Shown here: positions 44,825 through 55,071 of the stretch, piece by piece | Layout: each line of letters opens with the position of its first letter | How positions within the stretch are numbered: position 1 is the stretch's first letter | Source of the DNA: Pseudomonas sp. GM50 | Lineage (GTDB): Bacteria; Pseudomonadota; Gammaproteobacteria; Pseudomonadales; Pseudomonadaceae | Assembly: GCF_000282375.1 (NCBI RefSeq) | Contig: NZ_AKJK01000042.1 | Location: 248,001-312,000 of the forward strand | Direction of reading: 5' to 3' | DNA length: 64,000 nucleotides | The notes under the pieces: generated by a model | The model's input: only the letters and a program-made list of their open reading frames with translations | Database searches by the model: none | Told to the model about the DNA's origin: nothing | Translations under genes and position numbers: made by a program

Positions 44825-45925
44825 ATGTCGCTGTCTGCCTGTACGTCCGTTTCCCCTGCGGAACTGGAAGCCCGTTTACGCCTGCATCGTTTACCGGAAC
44901 TCGGCCCTGCGCGTTTCAAGAAGTTGCTTGAGGCCTTCGGCTCTGCCTCCAAAGCCATCAGCGCACCGGCCAGTGCCTGGCGTGCATTGGGCCTGCCACT
45001 TGCCTGCGCGCAGGCCCGGCGCTCCAGTGAAATACGTGACGGCGCCAGTCACGCATTGGCCTGGTTAGAGCGCCCGGGCCAGCATTTACTGATGTGGGAC
45101 CAACCTGACTACCCCGCGTTGCTGGCGCAAATCAGTGATGCGCCGCCGCTGTTATTCGCCGCAGGCGATCCGGGAATTCTGGAGAAACCACAGCTGGCGA
45201 TGGTCGGCAGCCGTCGTGCTTCGCGACCAGGCATGGACACCGCCGCTGCGTTTTCCCGCACGCTGGCCGGCGCCGGTTTTGTCATCACCAGCGGTCTGGC
45301 CCTGGGCATCGATGCTGCGGCGCATCAGGCGGCTCTGGACGTTGGCGGGCAAACGGTCGGCGTACTTGGCACGGGGCTTGAAAATTTTTATCCACAGCGA
45401 AATCGGCGACTGGCGGACGCCATGATCGCCTCGGGAAGCGCGGTCCTTTCGGAGTTCCCGCTGGACGCCGGCCCTTCCCCCAGCAATTTCCCCCGGCGCA
45501 ATCGAATCATCAGCGGTTTGTCCCTCGGTGTGCTGGTTGTCGAGGCGAGTGTTGCCAGTGGTTCGTTGATTACTGCCAGGCTGGCGGCGGAACAGGGGCG
45601 TGAGGTGTATGCGATTCCAGGGTCGATTCATCACCCTGGGGCAAAGGGTTGCCATCAGCTGATCCGCGACGGTGCGGTGCTGGTGGAGACCATAGAACAC
45701 ATCCTCGAAGCCTTGCGCGGCTGGCAACGGCTGCCGTTATCCACAGAAACACCGACGGAAACTCACCCGCTGCTCATATTGCTCCATGCAGCGCCCCACA
45801 CCAGTGAAGCCTTGGCGGTCACCAGTGGCTGGGCATTGTCCAAAGTGCTGGCAGCGTTGACGGAACTGGAAATGGACGGCCGTGCGGTCTGCGAAAGCGG
45901 CCGATGGTTTGCGCGGGTAAACTAG
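44825..45925 (+). CDS. dprA: DNA-processing protein DprA
   Basis: Loads RecA on incoming single-stranded DNA during transformation; 366 residues. A Rossmann-like core carries MVGSRRASRPGMDTA near 125-139 and SGLALGIDAAAHQAAL near 157-172. Helix-hairpin-helix-like N-terminus (RLHRLPELGPARFKKLLEAFG) and a C-terminal winged-helix (about 310-366) flank it. It lies between the LysM gene and tsaC, the common order. Exact DnaA 9-mers occur just before it (44770) and inside it (45388, 45737). Confidence 0.96.
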   Translation: MSLSACTSVSPAELEARLRLHRLPELGPARFKKLLEAFGSASKAISAPASAWRALGLPLACAQARRSSEIRDGASHALAWLERPGQHLLMWDQPDYPALLAQISDAPPLLFAAGDPGILEKPQLAMVGSRRASRPGMDTAAAFSRTLAGAGFVITSGLALGIDAAAHQAALDVGGQTVGVLGTGLENFYPQRNRRLADAMIASGSAVLSEFPLDAGPSPSNFPRRNRIISGLSLGVLVVEASVASGSLITARLAAEQGREVYAIPGSIHHPGAKGCHQLIRDGAVLVETIEHILEALRGWQRLPLSTETPTETHPLLILLHAAPHTSEALAVTSGWALSKVLAALTELEMDGRAVCESGRWFARVN

Positions 45926-45979
45926 GTTTTATAAGCAAGATCGGTAAACTGCGCAGAGCCTTATTCCGGAGAATCTTTC

Positions 45980-46537
45980 ATGGTCAACAGTTGGCGTGTG
46001 CAACAAGCCGCACGAGCCATTCGCGCAGGCGCGGTGATTGCCTACCCAACCGAAGCGGTCTGGGGCCTGGGTTGCGACCCATGGGACGAAGAGGCGGTCT
46101 ATCGTCTGCTGGCGATCAAGGGTCGGTCGGTGGAAAAAGGGTTGATTCTGGTGGCCGACAATATTCGCCAGTTCGACTTCCTCTTCGAAGACTTCCCTGA
46201 ATTGTGGATGGACCGCATGGCCAGCACTTGGCCGGGCCCGAACACCTGGCTGGTGCCGCATCAGAATATGTTGCCCCAGTGGATTACCGGTGTGCATGAA
46301 ACGGTGGCGTTGCGGGTTAGCGATCACCCATTGGTGCGGGATTTGTGTGCGTTGGTCGGGCCGTTGGTTTCAACCTCGGCCAACCCTCAGGGGCGGCCGG
46401 CGGCGCGAACGCGGATTCGCGTGGAGCAGTATTTCCGTGGGCAGGTTGATTGGGTGCTGGGTGGCAATCTGGGCGGGCGCAAGAATCCGAGCGTGATTCG
46501 TGATCTGGCGACCGGCCACGTTGTGCGCCCGGATTAA
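45980..46537 (+). CDS. tsaC: Threonylcarbamoyl-AMP synthase (TsaC/YrdC)
   Basis: First enzyme of the tRNA t6A37 pathway, making threonylcarbamoyl-AMP from threonine, bicarbonate and ATP; 185 residues. The RNA/nucleotide-binding N-terminal KxR/SxN pattern appears as [35 protein letters not shown] and [20 protein letters not shown]-like site precedes the ATG at 45980. It begins 55 bp after dprA. Confidence 0.95.
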   Translation: MVNSWRVQQAARAIRAGAVIAYPTEAVWGLGCDPWDEEAVYRLLAIKGRSVEKGLILVADNIRQFDFLFEDFPELWMDRMASTWPGPNTWLVPHQNMLPQWITGVHETVALRVSDHPLVRDLCALVGPLVSTSANPQGRPAARTRIRVEQYFRGQVDWVLGGNLGGRKNPSVIRDLATGHVVRPD

Positions 46538-46553
46538 GACCGCAGCGCTGCCA

Positions 46554-46646
46554 ATCGCGAGCAGGCTCGCTCCCACATTAGGTCTCCAGTGGACATGGAT
46601 TTTGGGTTCAACAAAGATCCACTGTGGGAGCGAGCCTGCTCGCGAT
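46554..46646. repeat. REPIN, family B (24-bp perfect arms)
   Basis: Arms 46554-46577 and 46623-46646 are exact inverted copies of TGTGGGAGCGAGCCTGCTCG type. It fills the convergent gap between tsaC and the quinone reductase gene. Confidence 0.9.
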
Positions 46647-46653
46647 GGCGTCC

Positions 46654-47631
46654 TCAAGGCAACAAAACGGTCGAACCAGTCGTGCGCCGCGCCGACAATT
46701 CGGTCTGTGCTTTCGCCGCTTCAGCCAATGGATAGCGCTGGCTGATGTCCACCGTAAGCTTGCCGCTGATGATCATCTCGAACAGCTCATCGGCCATGCT
46801 TTGCAGGTTTTCAGCGTTGTTGGCGTAGGTCGCCAGGGTCGGCCGGGTCACGTACAGCGAACCCTTTGCCGCGAGAATCCCCAGGTTCACTCCGTCTACT
46901 GCGCCCGAAGCATTGCCGAAACTCACCACCAGCCCCCGAGGCGCGACACTGTCGAGCGACGTCAGCCAGGTGTCTTTACCTACACCGTCGTACACCACCG
47001 GCACTTTTTTGCCGTCAGTCAATTCCAGCACGCGTTGTGCGACGTTTTCATGGCTGTAATCGATGGTTGCCCAGGCACCATTGGCTTTCGCCAGGGCGGC
47101 TTTCTCTGCTGAACTGACCGTGCCAATCAGCTTCACGCCCAAGGCCTTGGCCCATTGGCAGGCCAAAGAGCCGACGCCGCCAGCCGCAGCGTGGAACAGG
47201 ATGGTTTCGCCACCCTTGAGTTCATACGTCTGACGCAGCAGGTACTGCACGGTCAGGCCTTTGAGCATCACGCCCGCGGCCTGTTCGAAGCTGATGGCGT
47301 CCGGCAGATGCACCAGATTGGCTTCCGGCAACACATGAACGTCGCTGTAGGCGCCCAACGGGCCGCTACCGTAAGCCACGCGATCGCCAATCTTGAAACG
47401 GGTGACTTCGCTGCCGACTGCTTCAACCACGCCCGCGCCTTCAGCGCCCAGGCCTGATGGCAGGGTGGGTGGCGCATACAGGCCACTGCGGTAATAAGTG
47501 TCGATGAAGTTCAGGCCGATGGCCTTGTTGGTCACGCGCACCTGTTGCGGGCCGGGCTCGGCGGGTTGGTAATCCACGTATTCGAGCACTTCGGGGCCGC
47601 CATGGGCGCGGAACTGGATACGCTTTGCCAT
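46654..47631 (-). CDS. qor: NADPH:quinone reductase (zeta-crystallin-like)
   Basis: Medium-chain reductase, 325 residues from ATG 47629-47631; AGGAG lies 7 bp upstream, so the GTG two codons earlier is unlikely. It opens MAKRIQFRAHGGPEVLEY. The GroES-like domain holds NFIDTYYRSGLY near 41-52 and GLGAEGAGVVEAVG near 59-72. The nucleotide-binding loop is HAAAGGVGSLACQWAK near 146-161. No zinc ligands are present, as expected for quinone reductases. It is divergent from hemF. Confidence 0.93.
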   Translation of the reverse strand: MAKRIQFRAHGGPEVLEYVDYQPAEPGPQQVRVTNKAIGLNFIDTYYRSGLYAPPTLPSGLGAEGAGVVEAVGSEVTRFKIGDRVAYGSGPLGAYSDVHVLPEANLVHLPDAISFEQAAGVMLKGLTVQYLLRQTYELKGGETILFHAAAGGVGSLACQWAKALGVKLIGTVSSAEKAALAKANGAWATIDYSHENVAQRVLELTDGKKVPVVYDGVGKDTWLTSLDSVAPRGLVVSFGNASGAVDGVNLGILAAKGSLYVTRPTLATYANNAENLQSMADELFEMIISGKLTVDISQRYPLAEAAKAQTELSARRTTGSTVLLP

Positions 47632-47780
47632 CTGCACTCTCCTTAGGTCTTGGCTTCTAGAGTTGTAGCGCCAAGCGCCCTATCGAACTCCCAAGCTTGA
47701 TCTTCGTCAACTGTGGCGGCACAAGGTGCAGTGTTATCCTACGCAGCAATTTGCCGCCGGCCTGTATCAGTGCCGCGTAG

Positions 47781-48719
<939 letters not shown>

Positions 48720-48758
48720 TTCCAGGGTTTGAGTTTTTGCATCGTCGGGGCTGCAGTC

Positions 48759-48785
48759 AAGATCGCAGCCTTCGACAGCTCCTAC
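48759..48785. repeat. Single REP, family D
   Basis: One arm only (AAGATCGCAGCCTTCGACAG then CTCCTAC), in the short hemF-aroE gap about 15 bp before aroE. It matches one arm of the repeats at 38748 and 55008. Confidence 0.75.
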
Positions 48786-48800
48786 GGTTGAGGAATGTAG

Positions 48801-49619
48801 ATGGATCGTTACGTCGTATTCGGTAATCCGATTGGCCACAGCAAATCGCCGCTGATCCACCGTCTGTTCGCCGAGCAGACGGGGCAAAAACTGGACTACA
48901 GCACCTTGCTGGCGCCCCTCGACGACTTTTCCGGCTGTGCCCAGGCATTTTTCCGTGAAGGGCGTGGGGCGAATGTGACGGTGCCGTTCAAGGAAGATGC
49001 CTATCGTTTGGCGAACAGCTTGACCCAGCGAGCGCAGCGGGCCGGCGCGGTGAATACCCTGAGCAAACTGGCCGATGGCAGCCTGCTGGGCGACAACACC
49101 GATGGCGCCGGGTTGGTACGGGACCTGACGGTCAATGCCGGTTTCAGTCTCAAGGGCAAACGCATCCTGCTGCTCGGGGCCGGCGGTGCGGTGCGCGGGG
49201 CGCTGGAGCCGCTGCTGGCGGAGCAACCGGCGTCAGTGATCATCGCCAACCGCACGGTGGAAAAGGCCGAATTGCTGGCCGAATTGTTCGCGGATCTGGG
49301 GCCGGTATCGGCCAGTGGTTTCGATTGGTTGCAGGAGCCGGTGGACCTGATCATCAACGCTACGTCCGCCAGTCTGTCAGGCGATGTACCGCCGATTGCC
49401 AGCAGCTTGGTCGAGCCGGGCAAGACGGTTTGCTACGACATGATGTACGGCAAGGACCCGACCTCCTTCTGCCGCTGGGCCAGCGAGCACGGCGCGGCAG
49501 TGGCGATGGATGGCTTGGGAATGTTGGCCGAGCAGGCGGCGGAAGCTTTCTACCTGTGGCGCGGTGTACGGCCGGATACAGCGCCAGTGCTGGCCGAACT
49601 CCGACGCCAGCTCGCCTAA
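48801..49619 (+). CDS. aroE: Shikimate dehydrogenase (NADP+)
   Basis: Fourth step of the shikimate pathway, 272 residues. The substrate-binding N-terminus has [14 protein letters not shown] (7-20), the catalytic Lys is in [11 protein letters not shown] near 60-70, and DNTDGAGL near 101-108. The NADP loop is [12 protein letters not shown] near 125-136, followed by NRTVEKAE. It is convergent with the SulP gene across a REPIN. Confidence 0.97.
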   Translation: MDRYVVFGNPIGHSKSPLIHRLFAEQTGQKLDYSTLLAPLDDFSGCAQAFFREGRGANVTVPFKEDAYRLANSLTQRAQRAGAVNTLSKLADGSLLGDNTDGAGLVRDLTVNAGFSLKGKRILLLGAGGAVRGALEPLLAEQPASVIIANRTVEKAELLAELFADLGPVSASGFDWLQEPVDLIINATSASLSGDVPPIASSLVEPGKTVCYDMMYGKDPTSFCRWASEHGAAVAMDGLGMLAEQAAEAFYLWRGVRPDTAPVLAELRRQLA

Positions 49620-49620
49620 C

Positions 49621-49716
49621 CCCTGTAGGAGCGAGGCTTGCCCGCGAAGAACGATGATGCGGTATGCCTGAATCACCGCGGCGCTCCCTTCGCGGGCAAG
49701 CCTCGCTCCTACAGGG
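49621..49716. repeat. REPIN, family A (28-bp perfect arms)
   Basis: Arms 49621-49648 and 49689-49716 are exact inverted copies. It starts directly after the aroE stop and ends 9 bp before the SulP stop, filling the whole convergent gap, so it may also act as a terminator. Confidence 0.92.
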
Positions 49717-49725
49717 GGCTGTGTT

Positions 49726-51294
49726 TCAATCTTCGAAGCGAATCGGGCATTTCTCCGCGCCTTCGAGCTTCCTCAACTCCTCCACCACCTGCGGCCGCGC
49801 CCGCCGCAGGGTCAGGCTGCGATCCTGGCGTAGCAGCCGTCGCGCTTCCTGGTGCAGCATTTCCACGCCCGAATAGTCGATGAAGTTGATCTGCTGTGCC
49901 TCGATCACCACCCGCGCGCCGTGCATCCGTTGCAAACGCACTTGCAGGTAATGGCTGGCGCCGAAAAAGATTGAACCGCCGACTCGCAGAATGTCCTCGT
50001 CGCCCTCACGCCAATGCTGCACCCGTGGTTGCGAGGTGCGTTTGAGGTAGAAGAACAGTGAGGCCAGCACGCCGGCGTAGATCGCTGTTTGCAACTCCAG
50101 CAACAGCGTCGCGACACAGGTCAGCGCCATGACCAGAAACTCGGCACGGCTGACCCGCAGCAAGGCGCGAATGCCGCGATGGTCGACCAATCCCCAGGCG
50201 ATCAACAAAATGCTGCCGGCCATGGCCGGGATCGGAATGTGCGCGATCAATACCGCGCCGAAGATCGCGAACAGCGCCACCCACACCGCGGAAAAGACCC
50301 CCGCCAGCGGTGAACAGGCACCGGCGTCGTAGCTCAGGGCCGAGCGGGTGAAGGAACCGGCTGACAGCGAGCCGGAAAAAAACGCACCGACCATGTTCGA
50401 AAAACCCTGGGCGCGGACTTCTTGATTGGCGTCGAGCAACTGTTGCGAACGCGCCGACAAGGAGCGGGCAATCGACAGGCTCGTCACCAGTCCGAGCATG
50501 CCGACCGCCACCGCGCTAGGCAGCAGGCGCAACACCAGGTCCAGATCCAGCGGCAACGGGCTGAAGGGCGGCAGCCGCCCGACAAAGGCGCTGACCAACT
50601 GCACATGACCGAACATCGCTGGCCACAACCACACCAGCAACCCGCTCAGGGCCAGCGCGATCAACAGCGTTGGCCAGCGCGGCAACAGCAGTTTCAGCAC
50701 AATGCCCACCACGACCGTGGCCAGGCCTAGTACCAGCGAGGGTTTGTCCACTTCGCTGAGATGACTGAACAGCAGCACTAGGCTGTTCAGCGCCGTGGCC
50801 TGGTTGGGCACATCCAGCCCCAGCAGGTTTGGCAGTTGCCCAATGGCAATCACCACCGCTGCGCCGAGGGTGAAGCCCAGCACCACCGAGTGAGAGACGA
50901 AATTCACCAAGGCGCCGAAACGCAGTAAACCCAGCAGCCACTGGAAAATGCCCGCAAGGAGTGTCAGAAGCAGGATCAGCGTGACGTAGTCCTGCGACGC
51001 TGGGACGGCCAGAGGACTGACGCTGGCATACAGGACGATGGAAATGGCCGCCGTAGGACCGCAGATCAAATGCCACGACGAACCCCAGAGGCAGGCAATC
51101 AGCACCGGGATGATGGCGGCGTACAAGCCATATTCCGGTGGGAGACCGGCGATCAGCGCGTAGGCAATCGATTGTGGCAACGCGAGAATCGCGCCGCTCA
51201 GGCCGACGATCAGGTCACGACCAACGCTGGCGCGGGTTTGCCGGGGCAACCAGGTCAGGAAGGGAAAGAGTGAATGGCGGCTGGGGAAGGCCAT
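49726..51294 (-). CDS. SulP-family anion transporter (sulfate permease type)
   Basis: Membrane transporter of 522 residues with about 12-14 hydrophobic segments and a C-terminal STAS domain (about 430-520; FIDYSGVEMLHQEARRLL). The signature region near the first helices is GLSGAILALPQSIAYALIAGLPPEYGLY. Family members move sulfate, bicarbonate or other anions. Its neighbour betC releases sulfate from choline-O-sulfate, which makes sulfate a reasonable guess, but the 190-bp gap with a repeat speaks against one operon. Confidence 0.9.
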   Translation of the reverse strand: MAFPSRHSLFPFLTWLPRQTRASVGRDLIVGLSGAILALPQSIAYALIAGLPPEYGLYAAIIPVLIACLWGSSWHLICGPTAAISIVLYASVSPLAVPASQDYVTLILLLTLLAGIFQWLLGLLRFGALVNFVSHSVVLGFTLGAAVVIAIGQLPNLLGLDVPNQATALNSLVLLFSHLSEVDKPSLVLGLATVVVGIVLKLLLPRWPTLLIALALSGLLVWLWPAMFGHVQLVSAFVGRLPPFSPLPLDLDLVLRLLPSAVAVGMLGLVTSLSIARSLSARSQQLLDANQEVRAQGFSNMVGAFFSGSLSAGSFTRSALSYDAGACSPLAGVFSAVWVALFAIFGAVLIAHIPIPAMAGSILLIAWGLVDHRGIRALLRVSRAEFLVMALTCVATLLLELQTAIYAGVLASLFFYLKRTSQPRVQHWREGDEDILRVGGSIFFGASHYLQVRLQRMHGARVVIEAQQINFIDYSGVEMLHQEARRLLRQDRSLTLRRARPQVVEELRKLEGAEKCPIRFED

Positions 51295-51345
51295 GGGTCC
51301 TCTCGGGTGGGATTTTGCGCAAGGGTAGCAGGGTAAAACGGTAAA

Positions 51346-51478
51346 TGTGGCGAGGGGGCTAGCCCCCGTTCGGGCGCGAAGCGGCCGTAAAACCGGCTAC
51401 AACGTCTCAACTGAAAGAACGAGTCAGCTGATTTTGGGACGGCTTCGCCGTCCAACGGGGGCAAGCCCCCTCGCCACA
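51346..51478. repeat. REP pair, family C
   Basis: Left part TGTGGCGAGGGGGCTAGCCC at 51346, right part ending CTCGCCACA at 51478, with GCGAAGCGGCC and GGCTTCGCC inner parts. It lies between the SulP start and the choX stop. A related, more complex copy is at 62481. Confidence 0.85.
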
Positions 51479-51486
51479 AAAAGTAA

Positions 51487-52407
51487 TTACAACTTGGCTT
51501 TCACCGCCGGCAATGCGTCTTTCCCGTCCACGGTCTTCACACCGTCCAGCCACTTATCCAGCACCGCCGGATTAGCCTTGATCCACGCCTTGGCCGCCTC
51601 GGCGTTGCTGACCTTTTTGTTCACCACTTCGGCCATGATGCTGTTCTCCATTTCCTGGGTGAAACTCAGGTTGGTGAGCAGCTTGCCGACGTTCGGGCAG
51701 GCCTGTGCATAACCTTTGCGGGTCAGTGTATAAACGCTGCCGGTGTCGCCGAAGTACTTCTCGCCGCCCTTCAGGTAATGCATTTTCAGCTGAACGTTCA
51801 TGGGGTGTGGCGTCCAGCCGAGGAAGGTCACGAACTTCTGTTTCTTCACGGCACGAGACACTTCGGCCAGCATCGCCTGCTCGCTGGATTCGACCAGTTT
51901 CCACTGACCCATATCGAAGTCGTTCTTCTTGATGATCTCTTGCAGCGAAATATTCGCCGGGGCGCCGGAGCCGATGCCATAGATCTTCTTGTCAAACTTG
52001 TCGGCGTACTTGTTCAAGTCGTTAAAGTTATGCACACCCGCGTCCCAAACGTAATCCGGGACCGCCAGCGTGAACTCGGTGCCGTCGAGGTTCTTCGCCA
52101 GTTGCGTAACGTCGCCATTGGCCACGAACTTGTCGTAGAAGCCCTGCTGCGCCGGCATCCAGTTACCCAGGAACACATCCACCTGGCCATCCTTCAGGCC
52201 GCCAAAGGTGATCGGCACCGCCAGGGTGTCGACCTTGGCCTTATAGCCCATGCCGTCCAGCAGAAACCCGGTGATGGCGTTGGTTGCAGCGATGTCGCTC
52301 CAGCCAGGGTCGGCCATTTTCACCGTCTCGCAGCTTTGCTCGGCATAGGCCGAGGCACTGCCCAGAGCCAGAAGCCCGACCGTCAGTACTGTGGATAACC
52401 TTTGCAT
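51487..52407 (-). CDS. choX: Choline ABC transporter substrate-binding protein (ChoX-like)
   Basis: Periplasmic binding protein of 306 residues with signal peptide MQRLSTVLTVGLLALGSASAYA. The mature part is the OpuAC/ProX type (GWSDIAATNAITGFLLDGMGYK, FLGNWMPAQQGF, LGWTPHPMN), with aromatic residues suited to a quaternary ammonium ligand. It lies 16 bp downstream of betC, so it is cotranscribed. No permease or ATPase is encoded nearby, so it must use a transporter encoded elsewhere. Codons 4-6 contain an exact DnaA 9-mer (52390-52398). Confidence 0.9.
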   Translation of the reverse strand: MQRLSTVLTVGLLALGSASAYAEQSCETVKMADPGWSDIAATNAITGFLLDGMGYKAKVDTLAVPITFGGLKDGQVDVFLGNWMPAQQGFYDKFVANGDVTQLAKNLDGTEFTLAVPDYVWDAGVHNFNDLNKYADKFDKKIYGIGSGAPANISLQEIIKKNDFDMGQWKLVESSEQAMLAEVSRAVKKQKFVTFLGWTPHPMNVQLKMHYLKGGEKYFGDTGSVYTLTRKGYAQACPNVGKLLTNLSFTQEMENSIMAEVVNKKVSNAEAAKAWIKANPAVLDKWLDGVKTVDGKDALPAVKAKL

Positions 52408-52423
52408 GGACTTCCCCTTAACG

Positions 52424-53938
52424 TTATTGGTTTTGGCAGGGTTGTGGATAACGTGCTTTACGTTCCAGATCGTCGAGGTCGATGTGGTTGCGCATGTATT
52501 GCTGACTGGCGTCTACCAGCGGCTGGTGATCCCAGCTCTTCAGCTTGCCGATCGTCAGGGCGTCGGCGACGAAACGCCGGCGTCGCTGACTGGCGAGCAC
52601 CTGTTGGTGGATCGCCGGGATATCCCATTTGGCTCGCGCTTCGACGAGAAAATCCTCGAAAAGCTGCCGATATTGCGGCGATTGGCTGAGTTCTTCCTGT
52701 TCGCGCGGGTCGTTATGTACATCGAAGAGTAGGCACGGGTCGTCTTCGCTGTAGATGAATTTGTAGGCGCCACGGCGAATCATCATCAACGGGCTGATGG
52801 TGCCTTCGGCCATGTACTCACCAAACACTTCGTCGTGACCGCCCTGCCCTTGCAGGTGCGCAACCAGCGAGCGGCCGTCCAGCGGCAGACCCGGCTCCAG
52901 TGAGCCGCCGGCCAGTTCGACAAACGTCGGCAGCAGGTCGGCAGTGGACACCGCCGCGCTGACCCGCCCCGCCCCGAATTGCCCAGGTGCACTGATCACC
53001 AGCGGTACACGGGCAGCCATTTCGTACCAGTGCATTTTGTACCAGAGGCCGCGCTCGCCGAGCATGTCGCCGTGGTCACCGGAGAATACGATGATGGTGT
53101 CATCGATCAGCCCGGTTTCCTCGAGTGTTTGCAGAAGTTTGCCGACGTTGCTGTCGATATAGCTGCACGCACCGAAGTAGGCACGACGCGCGTCGCGAAT
53201 CTTATCCACAGGCAGCGGCTTGTCCCACAGGTCATAGACTTTGAGCAGACGCTGGGAGTGAGGATCAAGTTGATCCTGTGCGGGTGTTTCGGGCAAAGGG
53301 ATGTCGGCGTCGTCGTACAAATCCCAAAAAGCCTTGGGAATCGTGTACGGGTCGTGTGGGTGAGTCATCGACACGGTCAGGCAAAACGGCCGATCGCCAT
53401 CCTCGCGGATGTGATCGAACAGGTATTGCTGGGCCTTGAACACCACCTCTTCGTCGAAATCCAGCTGATTGGTGCGCACGCACGGCCCGGCTTGCAACAC
53501 CGACGACATGTTGTGGTACCAGGTTGGGCGCACGTCCGGTTCGTCCCAGTTCACCGCCCAACCATAATCGGCCGGATAGATGTCGCTGGTCAGGCGTTCT
53601 TCATAGCCGTGCAACTGGTCCGGACCGCAGAAATGCATCTTGCCCGACAGCGCGGTGCGGTAGCCGAGTCGACGCAGGTAGTGGGCATAAGTCGGTACAT
53701 CGGCGGGGAAATCGGCCGCGTTATCGTAGGCGCCGATCTTGCTCGGCAACTGGCCACTGACCAGGGTGAAACGCGACGGCGCGCAGAGTGGGCTGTTGCA
53801 GTACGCGGCGTCGAACACCACGCCTTCGGCGGCGAGGCGGCTGAGATTCGGCAGTTTGATCGGCGAAGGGCCGTAGAACGGCAACATTGGCGCGGCCATT
53901 TGATCGGCCATGATGAAAAGAATATTTTTGCGCTTCAT
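52424..53938 (-). CDS. betC: Choline-sulfatase
   Basis: Hydrolyses choline-O-sulfate to choline and sulfate; 504 residues from ATG 53936-53938 (opening MKRKNILFIMADQMAAPML). The sulfatase active-site motif is C52-APSR, where Cys52 must be oxidised to formylglycine. Metal ligands include D12-Q13 and the GDHGDMLGERGLWYKMHW region near 295. A C-terminal choline-sulfatase extension with WDHQPLVDASQQYMRNHI is present. It is divergent from a LysR regulator. DnaA 9-mers lie at 52443 and 53202. Confidence 0.95.
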   Translation of the reverse strand: MKRKNILFIMADQMAAPMLPFYGPSPIKLPNLSRLAAEGVVFDAAYCNSPLCAPSRFTLVSGQLPSKIGAYDNAADFPADVPTYAHYLRRLGYRTALSGKMHFCGPDQLHGYEERLTSDIYPADYGWAVNWDEPDVRPTWYHNMSSVLQAGPCVRTNQLDFDEEVVFKAQQYLFDHIREDGDRPFCLTVSMTHPHDPYTIPKAFWDLYDDADIPLPETPAQDQLDPHSQRLLKVYDLWDKPLPVDKIRDARRAYFGACSYIDSNVGKLLQTLEETGLIDDTIIVFSGDHGDMLGERGLWYKMHWYEMAARVPLVISAPGQFGAGRVSAAVSTADLLPTFVELAGGSLEPGLPLDGRSLVAHLQGQGGHDEVFGEYMAEGTISPLMMIRRGAYKFIYSEDDPCLLFDVHNDPREQEELSQSPQYRQLFEDFLVEARAKWDIPAIHQQVLASQRRRRFVADALTIGKLKSWDHQPLVDASQQYMRNHIDLDDLERKARYPQPCQNQ

Positions 53939-53951
53939 GTGATCGCGGCAT

Positions 53952-54001
53952 TCCATAGTGGATATTTATGCGAGAGTGCTGTGATCGAGCATGGAGTCCA
54001 T
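53952..54001. promoter_or_regulatory. Candidate LysR operators in the betC-regulator gap
   Basis: Two palindromes share TCCA/TGGA half-sites: TCCATAGTGGA (53952-53962) and ATGGAGTCCAT (53991-54001), centred 39 bp apart in the 114-bp divergent gap. LysR regulators often bind two such sites. Inferred from position. Confidence 0.4.
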
Positions 54002-54052
54002 AATCTTTGTGGTAAAGCCCATGCCAGGCAATGACTAGGATAAGCACAGCTT

Positions 54053-55003
54053 ATGTATGACGCCCTCGGTGATTTGTCTCTGGACCTGCTGCGTGCCTTT
54101 GAAGCCGCAGCCCGACAGCGCAGTTTCACCGCCGCTGCGGTAGAGCTCGGCACCACGCAACCGGCCATCAGTCAGCAGATCAAGCGATTGGAAGAACAGC
54201 TCGCTACCCGGTTGTTCGACCGTATCTATCGCGGTATTGAGCTGACCGAGGCCGGAGCCATTCTGTTCGAGCAAGTTCAGCTCGGTTTGCAGAATATCGA
54301 AGCAGGATTGAGCGCAATCAGCGCACAACAACAGCACGAAGTGTTGCAGGTAGCCACTGACTTCGCCTTTGCCGCGTACTGGCTGATGCCGCGTCTGCAC
54401 CGCTTCCATACCGCCAACCCTCAAGTGGACGTCAGCCTGGTCACCAGCGAACGCAGCCACAACATGCTGCGTACCGATATCGATGTGGCGGTGCTGTTCG
54501 GCGATGGCCGGTTCAAGCAAGGCGAGAGCCACTGGCTGTTTAGCGAAGAGGTGTTTCCGGTGTGCAGCCCGCTGCTATTGAAGGACCGTGCCCTGCCCTT
54601 GCCGGCCCAGGCATTGCTGGAGTTTCCGCTGCTGCACCTGCGAGGCGAACACAGCAGCAACTGGTTTGACTGGAGCGGCGTGTTTCGCGAGCTGGGGATC
54701 ACATCGGCCCCGGCTCCGGGGCAACTGCGCTTCGACAATTACACCTTGCTGATTCAGGCGGCGATTGGCGGCCAGGGCGTTGCGATCGGGTGGCGGCACC
54801 TTGTGGATAACTTGTTGGCGCAAGGTCTGTTGTGTCGCCCGATTGCCGACACGGTGATTTCCAGGCTGGGGTATTACGTGGTCCTGCCCCAGCGCAAACG
54901 GCGTGGGGCGTTGATTCAGCTGTTTGTGGATTGGTTGATGGCGGAACAGGCCAGCAGTGCGCAATCGCTCAATGGTCTTCCTTTGCCTTCGATTGCGGTG
55001 TAA
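54053..55003 (+). CDS. LysR-family regulator of choline sulfate use
   Basis: A 316-residue LysR protein. The N-terminal winged HTH covers about 8-66 (LDLLRAFEAAARQRSFTAAA, TQPAISQQIKRLEEQL). The effector domain follows from about 95 (LQVATDFAFAAYWLMPRLHRF). It is divergent from betC-choX with a 114-bp shared gap, the usual arrangement for a local activator, so control of betC is likely. An exact DnaA 9-mer lies at 54802-54810. Confidence 0.92.
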   Translation: MYDALGDLSLDLLRAFEAAARQRSFTAAAVELGTTQPAISQQIKRLEEQLATRLFDRIYRGIELTEAGAILFEQVQLGLQNIEAGLSAISAQQQHEVLQVATDFAFAAYWLMPRLHRFHTANPQVDVSLVTSERSHNMLRTDIDVAVLFGDGRFKQGESHWLFSEEVFPVCSPLLLKDRALPLPAQALLEFPLLHLRGEHSSNWFDWSGVFRELGITSAPAPGQLRFDNYTLLIQAAIGGQGVAIGWRHLVDNLLAQGLLCRPIADTVISRLGYYVVLPQRKRRGALIQLFVDWLMAEQASSAQSLNGLPLPSIAV

Positions 55004-55007
55004 AGCG

Positions 55008-55071
55008 AAAAGATCGCAGCCTTCGACAGCGCCCACAGGCGCGTAGGAGCTGCCGAAGGCTGCGATCTTTT
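55008..55071. repeat. REPIN, family D
   Basis: Arms 55008-55025 and 55054-55071 are inverted copies of AAAAGATCGCAGCCTTCG. It overlaps the stop codon of the convergent NAD(P)-binding protein gene (55070-55072), so part of it is coding. Confidence 0.85.
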
